Origin: Rhodospirillaceae bacterium
GTDB lineage: Bacteria > Pseudomonadota > Alphaproteobacteria > Rhodospirillales > JABHCV01
Direction: 5' to 3'
Assembly (NCBI GenBank): GCA_018662005.1
Contig: JABJHA010000022.1
Span: 1-64,000 of the forward strand
Length of the DNA stretch: 64,000 nt
The position numbers were made by a program, and so were the translations under genes. Of the stretch, positions 25,176 through 33,552 are shown in pieces. Numbering within the stretch: the stretch's first letter is position 1; each line of letters starts with the position of its first letter. A model generated the notes under the pieces. It searched no databases. It was not told where the DNA came from and saw only the letters and a list, made by a program, of their open reading frames with translations.

Positions 25176-26102
25176 TTAGAAAGCCGTCCTGTCGGAGCCC
25201 TTCAGACCCAACATGGACCTTGCTTCTGCAGGGTTCGCAACTTCGCGTCCCAGGCGTTCAACAATTTCACGAATGCGGGTGACCTGATCGGCGTTTGATT
25301 TGGCCAGTTCTCCCTTGCCAATGTAGATGCTGTCCTCAAGGCCGACTCGGACATGACCGCCCATGGCGGCGGCCATGGTTGTGAATGGTATTTGATGACG
25401 CCCGGCAGCCAGTACCGACCACTGAAAATCATCACCGAACAACTTTTCAGCGATACGTTTCATATGGGTCAGGTTTTCTGGATCGGCACCCATGCCGCCT
25501 AGGACTCCAAAGACAAACTGAATAAAGTATGGCGGCTTGACCAGACCGCGGTCGGCGAAATGCCGCAGCATGTAAAGATGGCTTAAATCATAACATTCAA
25601 ATTCAAACCGGGCCCCGCGCTTTTCCCCCATTTCGGTGACAACATAGGCAATGTCACGCGGGGTGTTCTTGAACACCAGATCTTCGGAACCTTCAAGAAA
25701 CGGCTTTTCCCAATCGTATTTCCAATCTGAAATTTTCTGAGCGGCGGGATACAGGGCAAAGTTCATGGAACCCATGTTCAGTGAACACATTTCAGGTTCG
25801 GCAACCATCGGCGCGGCCAGGCGATCATCAAGGGTCATCGTCGCACTGCCGCCGGTGGTGATATTGACCACCGCATCACTGGCTTGCTTGATGCGCGGCA
25901 GGAAGGCCATGAAATGTTCAGCCAGCGCCGTTGGTCGACCATTGATGGGGTCGCGGGCATGGAGATGAAGGACAGAAGCCCCGGCTTGCGCTGCGGCTAC
26001 CGCTTCATCGGTTATTTCCTCAGCAGTGATCGGCAAGTGCGGTGTCATGGACGGGGTGTGAATGGAACCCGTTACGGCACAGGTAATGATAATTTTGCTC
26101 AT
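25176..26102 (-). CDS. Beta-keto acid cleavage enzyme (BKACE, DUF849)
   Basis: A 308-residue TIM-barrel enzyme. BKACE enzymes condense a beta-keto acid with acetyl-CoA and release acetoacetate plus the shortened acyl-CoA. Seen: IITCAVTGSIHTPSMTPHLP with the family IT(C)A(V)TG start, SVLHLHARDP (zinc histidines H46 and H48), NITTGG, and VRVGLEDSIYIGKG with the zinc-site glutamate. The founding member acts on 3-keto-5-aminohexanoate. It overlaps the aminotransferase gene by 4 bp, so its beta-keto substrate is presumably made by that enzyme. Side-chain specificity is not readable. Confidence 0.9.
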   Translation of the reverse strand: MSKIIITCAVTGSIHTPSMTPHLPITAEEITDEAVAAAQAGASVLHLHARDPINGRPTALAEHFMAFLPRIKQASDAVVNITTGGSATMTLDDRLAAPMVAEPEMCSLNMGSMNFALYPAAQKISDWKYDWEKPFLEGSEDLVFKNTPRDIAYVVTEMGEKRGARFEFECYDLSHLYMLRHFADRGLVKPPYFIQFVFGVLGGMGADPENLTHMKRIAEKLFGDDFQWSVLAAGRHQIPFTTMAAAMGGHVRVGLEDSIYIGKGELAKSNADQVTRIREIVERLGREVANPAEARSMLGLKGSDRTAF

Positions 26103-27448
26103 GCGGCCCTCGATACTGGAAGTTTGTTTTCTGCGGCAAATTGATCAAGTGATGTGACCAGCCCGCTGATGATTTCTTCAATATGCTCGTCTGTAACGAT
26201 CATCGGCGGACAGACCAGGAAGTGGTCACCATCATAACCACCACGGGTGCGCCGCGAATAGATAATGAGACCCTTTTCATAGGCGATATCGACCAGCCGT
26301 TCATGGGCGTTCAGATCGCGTGGTAATGGCGTCATGGTGTGCCTGTCCGAAACAAGTTCAAAAGCCAGGAACAGTCCCAGCCCCCTGACGTCACCAATAA
26401 ACGGATAACGATCCATCAGACCCGTCAGACGGTCTTTTAAAATGGCTCCCATGTCGGCGGCGTTGCCAATCATGTTCTGGGATTCAATCTCGTTTATGAC
26501 AGCCAGACCGGCTGAACAGGCAAGCGGATTACCGGCGTAGGTGAAGCCGTGGGCGAAGCCACCCGCCTCCAGCACGGCCTCGACAATACGCTGATGGGCA
26601 ATGGTCGCACCGAGGGGCACATATCCACCACCGAAGCCTTTTGATATGGCGATGATATCGGGCGCACCGTTCCAGTGTTCACTACCAAAAAACCGACCGC
26701 TTCGTCCGCCACCGCTCATCACCTCATCATGGATCAGAAGCACGCCGTAGGTGTCACAGATTTCGCGAATACGTTCCATGTATCCGGCCGGTGGAACCAG
26801 TGCCCCTGTTGAAGCCCCGCCAATGGGTTCAACGATGAACGCCAGAACCGTTTCTGGTCCTTCGGCAAGAATTCTGTCCTCCAGCATATTGGCGTAGTGA
26901 AGGCCGGTTGCCGGGTCGTCCAAATCCAGGCCGTCGAGATAAGCCCGTGGCGCCGGTATTTTTGGCATCGGGCGCATCATCGCATCGAAGGGTGCTGTCA
27001 ACGGGGCGTAGCTGGTCAAGGCCAGGGCCCCCAGTGTGCAGCCATGATAACTGGGATGGCGCGAAATCACTTTCCAGCGCTGCGCCTGACCGATTGCCAA
27101 TGCGTACTGGCGCGCCAGCTTGAAGGCGCTTTCCACAGCCTCTGACCCGCCAGAGACAAAAAATACCCGGTCCAGTCCCGGCGGAGTCAGGGAAGCGGTT
27201 TTTTCGGCCAGATGTTCAGCCGGTTCTGTTTCAAAATGCAGCCGGTAGCCAAATGTGGATTTTTCCATTTGCTTGCGCATGGCCTCCAGAACATTGGCAT
27301 TTGAATGGCCAATATTACAAACCATCGCCCCGGACGAGCCATCAAGATAGCGCTTGCCCGTCGTATCCCACATATAAACACCTTCGGCCCGCTCCAGGAC
27401 CGGCCGTCGCAAACGCGACTGATAGAATAATTTACTTTCGTTCATCAT
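26099..27448 (-). CDS. Class III PLP aminotransferase
   Basis: A 449-residue omega/beta-amino acid aminotransferase. The PLP lysine is K270 in IAISKGFGGGYVPLG, the cofactor-ring aspartate is D241 in LLIHDEVMSGGGRSG, and the phosphate site is FVSGGSEAVESAFKLAR. Start ATG 27448 overlaps the stop of the FAD-enzyme gene (ATGA). Members of this class transaminate terminal or beta amino groups. With a BKACE directly downstream, a beta-amino acid that becomes a beta-keto acid is the simplest substrate. Alternatives are polyamine:pyruvate or taurine:pyruvate aminotransferases, which it resembles in general motifs. Confidence 0.88.
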   Translation of the reverse strand: MMNESKLFYQSRLRRPVLERAEGVYMWDTTGKRYLDGSSGAMVCNIGHSNANVLEAMRKQMEKSTFGYRLHFETEPAEHLAEKTASLTPPGLDRVFFVSGGSEAVESAFKLARQYALAIGQAQRWKVISRHPSYHGCTLGALALTSYAPLTAPFDAMMRPMPKIPAPRAYLDGLDLDDPATGLHYANMLEDRILAEGPETVLAFIVEPIGGASTGALVPPAGYMERIREICDTYGVLLIHDEVMSGGGRSGRFFGSEHWNGAPDIIAISKGFGGGYVPLGATIAHQRIVEAVLEAGGFAHGFTYAGNPLACSAGLAVINEIESQNMIGNAADMGAILKDRLTGLMDRYPFIGDVRGLGLFLAFELVSDRHTMTPLPRDLNAHERLVDIAYEKGLIIYSRRTRGGYDGDHFLVCPPMIVTDEHIEEIISGLVTSLDQFAAENKLPVSRAA

Positions 27449-28581
27449 GGTGCTCCCGATTGCTTTCGTCGCGGCGCCAAATCGGCCTCCTGCAATCCCG
27501 TTTCAAGAATGTCACCCGGCAATACACCGTCAATAACAAGTGATGCCGTCACCCGCCCTGCTGCTGGCGAAGACTGAATGCCGTATCCACCCTGGGCTGC
27601 CAACCAGAAGAAGCCCTCCACTTCGTCATCCATTCCGATGACCGGGGTCTTGTCGGCAACGAAGCTGCGCAAACCCGCCCACTTGCTGGCAATCGTTTGC
27701 ACCCGCAGGTTTGTCACGGTTTGCAAGCGATCAATGGCAATGGCCACGTCAATTTCCTCGGGTTGGGCATCGCATGGAGCGGAAGGAGTTTCATCAGCCG
27801 GCGAACAGAGAATTTTTCCGGCGTCCGGTTTGAAATAAAACGTCTCATCAAGATCAATGGTCAGCGGCCAGGATGAAATATCGAGCTCCGGCGGCGGATC
27901 GAAAGTAAAAACCGTGCGCCTTTTTGGTTGCAGCCCAATGGGGCGAACACCGGCCAGTTCGGCAATGACATCACACCAAGCACCCGCCGCGTTGATAACG
28001 ACATCCGCCGAATAATTTCCAGCGCCACTTTCAACAATCCATTTATCACCTACGCGGCTGGTTGTCGTAACGTCTGCATTGGTCACAATTGTGCCACCAC
28101 GTTTGCGCAATCCTTTCAGGAACCCGCCATGCAGGGCGTGCACATCAATATCGCTGGCCTCTGGCTCAAAAATAGCGCCGCCGACAAATTCAGGATTGAG
28201 TGCAGGATTGATCCGAATTGTTTCGGCGGCATCAATACGGCGGATCGTTGGAACAAGGGACTGGGTACCCGCGAAGGCGGCATCAAGAACGTCCAGCTGA
28301 TCCTCACGGGCGACAAACAAAGCGCCCCGGGGCGTTAAAAGCGGTTGGTCAGCGAATTCCGGCTGTGCCTCGGTAAAGAACCGGTAACTTGCCCTTGTCA
28401 GTGCACGGATTGCGGGGCTGCCATAGTTTTTGGTGTAAATCGCGGCCGAGCGTCCGGTTGTGTGATACCCCGGCTGACTTTCGCGCTCCAGAACAACGAC
28501 CTGGCGAGATTGCGACAATTCATATGCCGCGGAAACGCCCGCTATTCCGGCACCTATAATGAGGACATCACAATGGTCCAT
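27445..28581 (-). CDS. FAD-dependent D-amino-acid dehydrogenase, DauA-like
   Basis: A 378-residue flavoprotein with VLIIGAGIAGVSAAYEL (FAD motif) and PGYHTTGRSAA, as in D-arginine dehydrogenase DauA of Pseudomonas. GVRPIGLQPKRRTVF, DETFYFKPDAGKILCSP and KWAGLRSFVADKTPV also follow DauA closely, by memory of that sequence. The arginines that hold the substrate carboxylate appear kept. However, DauA H48 is I48 here, and E87, which binds the cationic side chain, is A87, so D-Arg/D-Lys preference is doubtful. It heads the five-gene operon and is divergent from the Liv/D-glutamate operon. It oxidises a D-amino acid or related secondary amine to an imine and passes electrons to the respiratory chain. 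Confidence 0.82.
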   Translation of the reverse strand: MDHCDVLIIGAGIAGVSAAYELSQSRQVVVLERESQPGYHTTGRSAAIYTKNYGSPAIRALTRASYRFFTEAQPEFADQPLLTPRGALFVAREDQLDVLDAAFAGTQSLVPTIRRIDAAETIRINPALNPEFVGGAIFEPEASDIDVHALHGGFLKGLRKRGGTIVTNADVTTTSRVGDKWIVESGAGNYSADVVINAAGAWCDVIAELAGVRPIGLQPKRRTVFTFDPPPELDISSWPLTIDLDETFYFKPDAGKILCSPADETPSAPCDAQPEEIDVAIAIDRLQTVTNLRVQTIASKWAGLRSFVADKTPVIGMDDEVEGFFWLAAQGGYGIQSSPAAGRVTASLVIDGVLPGDILETGLQEADLAPRRKQSGAP

Positions 28582-28972
28582 TTTTCATCCACAAAGTTTT
28601 TCGTTATCCAAGAAATCTGGAATTTTCATATCACTTAAAAATCAAGATGGGGAATGATAATTAACAAGCGTAACTATTCTTGAATTGTTCTAACTTTACT
28701 TACTTGTAAAATAACGAATAAAAACAACCGTGTAGAAAGATATATAAATAATGTGATGTTTTAATAATGCCAATTCGGGGCGTTAATCTTCAATTTATTT
28801 GAAAGTAAAAAGTTTTTACCGTTTAAGAAAATTTTTCATCGTGATACTGGTATTAAACTTAAGTGTATTGCTAAGCTTACAAGCTTGGAAATAGTCTGAT
28901 GAACGTAAACATACGCACGGACGACAATAATCAATAAGACGCAACAAACTGCGAAACCAGGGAGATCTACAA
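28582..28972. promoter_or_regulatory. Divergent AT-rich regulatory region
   Basis: A 391-bp non-coding region between two oppositely transcribed operons, the longest in the catabolic part of the window. It holds a palindrome GTAAAAA-G-TTTTTAC (28805-28819) and a tandem pair AAGCTT-AC-AAGCTT (28873-28886), either of which could bind a regulator. The livK ribosome site is the GGGAG just before ATG 28973. No regulator gene is adjacent and no riboswitch fold was recognised. Confidence 0.5.
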
Positions 28973-30211
28973 ATGAAGAAAATCGTTTCGGTAGTGGGCA
29001 TTGCTGCCGCTATCACACTTTCACTTTCGGCAACTTCGGCTAACGCCGCTAGTTGTCCTATTAAAATTGGCGGCCTAGCCCCGCTTTCCGCACCCGGCGC
29101 TGTTGGCGGCGGTGAAGCCATGCGTGACGCAATGATCTTCGCCGAACGCGACATCAACGCTGCTGGCGGTGTACTGGGTTGCAAAATCAAAGTCGTCATC
29201 GCCGATACCGAAGGGCTGCCCGAAAAGGCTGCCGGTATTATGGAAAAGCTGATTACCCAGGACGGTGTCGTTGCCGTTGGCGGTGGTTATCATAGCTCGG
29301 TTGGCGTTGCCTCCAAGGATATCGCCAACGCTCGCAAAATTCCGGTGGTTTTCGCCGAAACATGGAATGACACCATTACCGGTGACAAGCAGAAATACAT
29401 TTTCCGTATTGCGCCCTTAAGTTCTTGGGCATCTGCGACGCTTTGGAAAGCCGCCTTGAAAGTTCCAGGCATCAAGAAAGTCGCCATTATCACCGAGAAT
29501 ACGGATTATGGCATTCCGGCTGCTGAAGAAACCACCAAGGGGCTGGAAAGTGGCGGCGTCAAAGCCGTGACCTTCGGCGTCGATATCGGCACCCAGGATT
29601 TCTCTGGCATTATTGAACGTGTCAAAGCCGAAAAACCTGGCTACATCATCGTCTTGAACACCGGTGAAGCTGGCTACAACTTTGCCCAGCAAGCCGCAGA
29701 CGCCGGCATCGGCCCGCAGGACATTCCTTTCCAGGCTGGTCAGGTTGCTCTTGAAAGCAAAGCCTGGTGGGAAAATGTTCCCGACGGCAACATGGCTTTC
29801 GTACAGCGCATTGGCACCCCGGTTTCCACATGGAACGCCAAGGCCATCAAGCTGAACGAAGACTACAAGGCCCAGACAGGTAAAGGCGCTATCGAAAGCT
29901 ACGCGCTTGAAGCCTATGACTCCATCGCCATCATCGCCCAGGCTATCAACGAAGCCAAATCGACAGATGGTGACGCGGTCGTTGCCGCCCTTGAAGGCAT
30001 CGATCATGATGGCACACTTGGCCGGATCTACTTCCCCTATGGCACCAAGAAAGACCCGATCTCTGACGGCAAGGGTAACGAATGGTGGCATCAGTGGCCC
30101 GATCCCGCGATGACCATGATCCAATACCAAAAAGAAGGCCAGGATTCGACGGACTCACCGATCGTTTGGCCCGACGCTTACAAAAGTGGCGACGCGATCT
30201 ACGTCAAATAA
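28973..30211 (+). CDS. LivK-type ABC substrate-binding protein
   Basis: A 412-residue periplasmic binding protein of the branched-chain amino-acid family (Peripla_BP_6). The signal peptide ends SANA-ASC at about residue 26. Mature sequence: IKIGGLAPLSAPGAVGGGEA, AERDINAAGGVLGCKI, then VVAVGGGYHSSVG and the hinge YGIPAAEETTKGLE. C28 and C70 may form a disulfide. Together with the downstream permeases and ATPases it makes a full Liv-type importer. The downstream genes handle D-glutamate, so the ligand may be a D-amino acid or amide rather than leucine. A strong hairpin follows the gene. Confidence 0.88.
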   Translation: MKKIVSVVGIAAAITLSLSATSANAASCPIKIGGLAPLSAPGAVGGGEAMRDAMIFAERDINAAGGVLGCKIKVVIADTEGLPEKAAGIMEKLITQDGVVAVGGGYHSSVGVASKDIANARKIPVVFAETWNDTITGDKQKYIFRIAPLSSWASATLWKAALKVPGIKKVAIITENTDYGIPAAEETTKGLESGGVKAVTFGVDIGTQDFSGIIERVKAEKPGYIIVLNTGEAGYNFAQQAADAGIGPQDIPFQAGQVALESKAWWENVPDGNMAFVQRIGTPVSTWNAKAIKLNEDYKAQTGKGAIESYALEAYDSIAIIAQAINEAKSTDGDAVVAALEGIDHDGTLGRIYFPYGTKKDPISDGKGNEWWHQWPDPAMTMIQYQKEGQDSTDSPIVWPDAYKSGDAIYVK

Positions 30212-30241
30212 CAGGTAATTAACGCCTGAATATAGAGGGAT

Positions 30242-30274
30242 GCCGACGGCAATTTTATATTGATTGCCGTCGGC
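30242..30274 (+). terminator. Strong stem-loop between livK and livH
   Basis: A perfect 12-bp stem GCCGACGGCAAT/ATTGCCGTCGGC with a 9-nt loop. The T-run (30290-30298) is displaced by about 14 nt, so it is more likely an mRNA-stabilising or partial-termination element that favours livK over the membrane genes. Confidence 0.7.
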
Positions 30275-30326
30275 TGAACTCAAGTTGTGTTTTTTTTGCT
30301 AATTTGACGAAAGCGGGATCGTTGAA

Positions 30327-31595
30327 ATGGAATTTTCTAACTTCTTTTGGGGTGCGATTGGCTGGATGATCTTCTGGGGTGTTACCGGAAGCATCGTTAG
30401 TCGCCGCGTTTACCTTCAAAGGGATCTCGATACATCCAACACCGGGCTTGTCGGCTCTATGCTGGGCGCCGCCACCGGGCCCGTCGGCTTGGCCTTCTTG
30501 TGGATGAAAACCCCGGAAATCACCACCCGCCTGATGCTGGTGCCCTCGCTTGCTACGGTCGGGGTTTTCATGTTGGTCTTTTCCCTCGCTGACCCTGGAA
30601 ATCTTTGCGTTACCAATGGCTCATTTGTCGCTTCACAAATTTCCAACGGCATTATCATCGGTATTATATACGGCTTTATGGCCCTTGGCCTGACTTTGAT
30701 TTTTTCCATTTTAGGTGTCGTCAGTTTCGCCCACGGCGAATTTTACATGATTGGCGGTATGATTACTTATTTTGTAACGACCGTGTGGTTCCCCAGCATA
30801 AATCCGATTGTCGGCATCGCGGCGGCCTGCCTGAGCACATTTGTTCTTGGCGCTGTTTTTGAAAGAATTTTTCTCACCCCCATGTACACCGGAAAGGTTG
30901 ATCGCCCGGTTGAATACGGCATCCTGATCACCTTCGGATTGGCCTTCACCCTGCAATATTTCGTTCAGGCCACCGTTGGCGCCAACCCTGTCAAAGCGAA
31001 GCGGTTCATTGATTTTCCCAAGCTTCGCCTACCTTCAGCTGAAGACCCCTGGCTGATCAAAACCAGCCGCGGCAACATGGAACTGTTTGACACCATTTCC
31101 ATTTCCAACCCGCGTTTTACTGCTGCGGTGATGTGCATCCTGGTGTTTTTCGCCCTGATGTATTTCCTGCGAAAAACCTGGACAGGCAAGGCGCTACGCG
31201 CCGTCAGCCTTGATCGGGACGCAGCGGCCATCGCCGGCATCAACCCTAACAAGATGAACATGCTGGCCTTTGCATTGGGAAGCATGATCGCCGCCCTGGC
31301 CGGAGCGATGCTGGTTCAGGCGTTTTCGTGGTTGCCACAGGTCGGCGCCATACCGGCGATGAGATCATTCGTTATTGTTGTTCTTGGTGGACTGGGCTCT
31401 ATCCCCGGGGCATTTCTTGGCGGTGTCATTGTTGGCCTTGTTGAAGCCGCTGGCACCGGTTGTATTCCCGATGCCCAAAAAGCGGCGTCATATATCCCCG
31501 CCTACGGCATGATCGTGTTGACAATGACCCTACTGCTGCGACCAACAGGCCTGCTTGGCCGTAAGTTCGCAAGTGGCACGCACGGGAAAATGTAA
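30327..31595 (+). CDS. LivH-type ABC permease with extra N-terminal membrane region
   Basis: A 422-residue permease. The conserved LivH core starts near residue 100 (ISNGIIIGIIYGFMALGLTLIFSILGVVSFAHGEFYMIGG) and continues to the coupling loop LRAVSLDRDAAAIAGINPNKM. Residues 1-95 add two or three hydrophobic segments and C94 in GNLCVTN, not present in standard LivH of about 300 residues. The stop overlaps the livM start by one base (TAATG). Confidence 0.87.
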   Translation: MEFSNFFWGAIGWMIFWGVTGSIVSRRVYLQRDLDTSNTGLVGSMLGAATGPVGLAFLWMKTPEITTRLMLVPSLATVGVFMLVFSLADPGNLCVTNGSFVASQISNGIIIGIIYGFMALGLTLIFSILGVVSFAHGEFYMIGGMITYFVTTVWFPSINPIVGIAAACLSTFVLGAVFERIFLTPMYTGKVDRPVEYGILITFGLAFTLQYFVQATVGANPVKAKRFIDFPKLRLPSAEDPWLIKTSRGNMELFDTISISNPRFTAAVMCILVFFALMYFLRKTWTGKALRAVSLDRDAAAIAGINPNKMNMLAFALGSMIAALAGAMLVQAFSWLPQVGAIPAMRSFVIVVLGGLGSIPGAFLGGVIVGLVEAAGTGCIPDAQKAASYIPAYGMIVLTMTLLLRPTGLLGRKFASGTHGKM

Positions 31596-32821
31596 TGAAT
31601 AAAACCCATGCACCACACTTTGCTGGCGTCCTCCTGATCGCCTTCTTCATGGCCTTCCCGTTCGTCTACACGGCCAACGACTACCCCTACATCATGCACA
31701 TCCTGATTACTGGGTTTTTCTATGCCATCCTGGCATCAAGCTGGACCATGCTGGCTGGTTACGCCGGGCAGTTCTCGTTTGGTCATATGGGCTTCATGGC
31801 GGTAGGCGCCTATACCACGGCCTTGTTCAGTCACTACATCTATCTGACGCCGGAACCGACGAACTTTTGCACCGAATTCGTCTTTGGCGACGGGTACCTG
31901 ATTATTCTTGATCCCATCGGCGTGACCTCTTCCACCCTGAAGCAGGATTGCCTGCGTCAAGCTATGGATGTGTGGGGCGACGGGGTTCAGGTCACGCCCA
32001 TGCCTGTTTGGCTGGGCATTACCCTGGGGACGCTCATGGGCGGCATTTTCGGGTTTTTGATCGGAACGCTCGTGCTGCCTTTACGGGCCGCCTATCTGGC
32101 CTTGTTCACACTCGGATTTTCTGAAATCCTTCGCGCCGCAATTAGCGCTGAAATCGCCGTAACCCGTGGCCAGGCTGGCATCGAACTGCCCGCCCTGTTT
32201 CAGGATGGCGTCACCATATTTGGACATCATTACGACAAGACTGACAAGTTGCCTCCTTACTTTGTCATGTTCTTCCTGTTGCTCATCTGCCTTGGATTAT
32301 TGGGCTTGCTGGCCAAATCAAAGTTCGGTTTGTTTGTCCGGGCGCTCAGGGAAGATCAGGACGCGGCCGCCGCCCTTGGCGTTAATACCACCCGCTACAA
32401 GGTGATGGTTTTTGTCATCACTTCAATGATTGCGGCGTGCGGGGGAGCGACCATGGCTCACTACGTGACTATTATTTCACCGAATAATCTGGTGATTTTG
32501 CAAATGAGCCTGATTGTCGCCATGGCGGTTATTGGCGGCGTCGAAAACATTGTCGCCGCAGCGGTCGGGGCCATCCTGCTTGAGTTTCTTTTGGAAATGC
32601 TACGTAACAGTTTCCAGATCGGGCCTGTTGAAGTTGATATGACGGTCTGGCGGCTTGTCATCTTCGGCATCCTGTTGATGCTGACGTTGCGGTTCTCGCC
32701 CAAAGGTTTGCTTGTGCCCTTCATAGATTACTTCACGCGGGGTCATATCGCCAAAGAGACGGTGGCCAAAAGAGAGCAACAAAAACCAGATGATGAACCC
32801 GGTTCGGAGACAGTAAATTGA
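31595..32821 (+). CDS. LivM-type ABC permease with an extracytoplasmic insertion
   Basis: A 408-residue permease with the LivM signature LAGYAGQFSFGHMGFMAVGAY and the coupling loop RALREDQDAAAALGVNTTRYK. Between the second and third core segments (residues about 86-135) there is an insertion with two cysteines (C92 and C119) that probably faces the periplasm. The C-terminal cytoplasmic tail is charged (KETVAKREQQKPDDEPGSE). It overlaps livG by 4 bp. Confidence 0.87.
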   Translation: MNKTHAPHFAGVLLIAFFMAFPFVYTANDYPYIMHILITGFFYAILASSWTMLAGYAGQFSFGHMGFMAVGAYTTALFSHYIYLTPEPTNFCTEFVFGDGYLIILDPIGVTSSTLKQDCLRQAMDVWGDGVQVTPMPVWLGITLGTLMGGIFGFLIGTLVLPLRAAYLALFTLGFSEILRAAISAEIAVTRGQAGIELPALFQDGVTIFGHHYDKTDKLPPYFVMFFLLLICLGLLGLLAKSKFGLFVRALREDQDAAAALGVNTTRYKVMVFVITSMIAACGGATMAHYVTIISPNNLVILQMSLIVAMAVIGGVENIVAAAVGAILLEFLLEMLRNSFQIGPVEVDMTVWRLVIFGILLMLTLRFSPKGLLVPFIDYFTRGHIAKETVAKREQQKPDDEPGSETVN

Positions 32822-33552
32822 CAGAACTTATCGTCAAAAAACTGAACAAACGCTTTGGGGGTTTGCATGTCCTCAAGGATGTTTCCTTTGAAATCAAGGG
32901 TGCCGAACTGGTTGGACTGATCGGCCCCAATGGCGCTGGCAAGACGACAATGACCAATGTCCTTGATGGCGCCATTAAACCCAACAGTGGAACCGTCTAT
33001 CTGAACCATCACCGCATTGATCAAATGCAACCCTTTGAAGTCGCCAAGGTCGGCCTGGGCCGCACCTTTCAGGTCACCAGATCCTTCAGGCGTATGACGG
33101 TTCTTGAAAATCTTTATGTGCCCGCACAGGCTTTGGGGACTGATCTTACCAAGGCCGAAATCCATGAAAAGTCCATGGAGGTTCTTGAATTTCTGACCAT
33201 GGATCATCTGCGCAACGAGTATGCCCAGGCCCTGTCAGGTGGACAGCAAAAACTGCTCGAACTTGGCCGCTTGCTGATGCTCAACCCGGAAGTGATCATT
33301 CTGGATGAGCCTTTTGCCGGTGTTCATCCCAAGCTGATGAAAATCATCTACAAGTATATCGAAAGGGTTAACCAGTCCGGTTCGGCGATCATCCTGATCA
33401 GTCATCAGATGGATTCTATTTTCTCGCTGTGTAAACGTCTGTTGGTCTTAAACTACGGCGACCTGATCGCCGATGGGATACCGGATGACGTTAAAAACGA
33501 CCCGGCCGTGATCGAGGCCTATCTGGGAATCGATGAAGAGGAGGCAGATTAA
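32818..33552 (+). CDS. LivG-type ABC ATPase
   Basis: A 244-residue ATPase starting at a TTG that overlaps the livM stop. Walker A GPNGAGKTT, Q-loop GRTFQVTRSFRRMTVLENL (typical of LivG), signature LSGGQQKLLELGRLLM, Walker B VIILDEPFAGVHP, switch ISHQ. Paired with LivF it energises the two-permease channel. A TTG start may keep ATPase output below that of the permeases. Confidence 0.92.
   Translation: MTELIVKKLNKRFGGLHVLKDVSFEIKGAELVGLIGPNGAGKTTMTNVLDGAIKPNSGTVYLNHHRIDQMQPFEVAKVGLGRTFQVTRSFRRMTVLENLYVPAQALGTDLTKAEIHEKSMEVLEFLTMDHLRNEYAQALSGGQQKLLELGRLLMLNPEVIILDEPFAGVHPKLMKIIYKYIERVNQSGSAIILISHQMDSIFSLCKRLLVLNYGDLIADGIPDDVKNDPAVIEAYLGIDEEEAD

Noticed and set aside
28582-28972. Riboswitch upstream of livK
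   Set aside because: No glycine, SAM, lysine or cobalamin core could be found. The region is simply AT-rich with short dyads.
29417-30130. 237-codon minus-strand ORF
   Set aside because: Antisense of the LivK-type binding protein, without a ribosome site.
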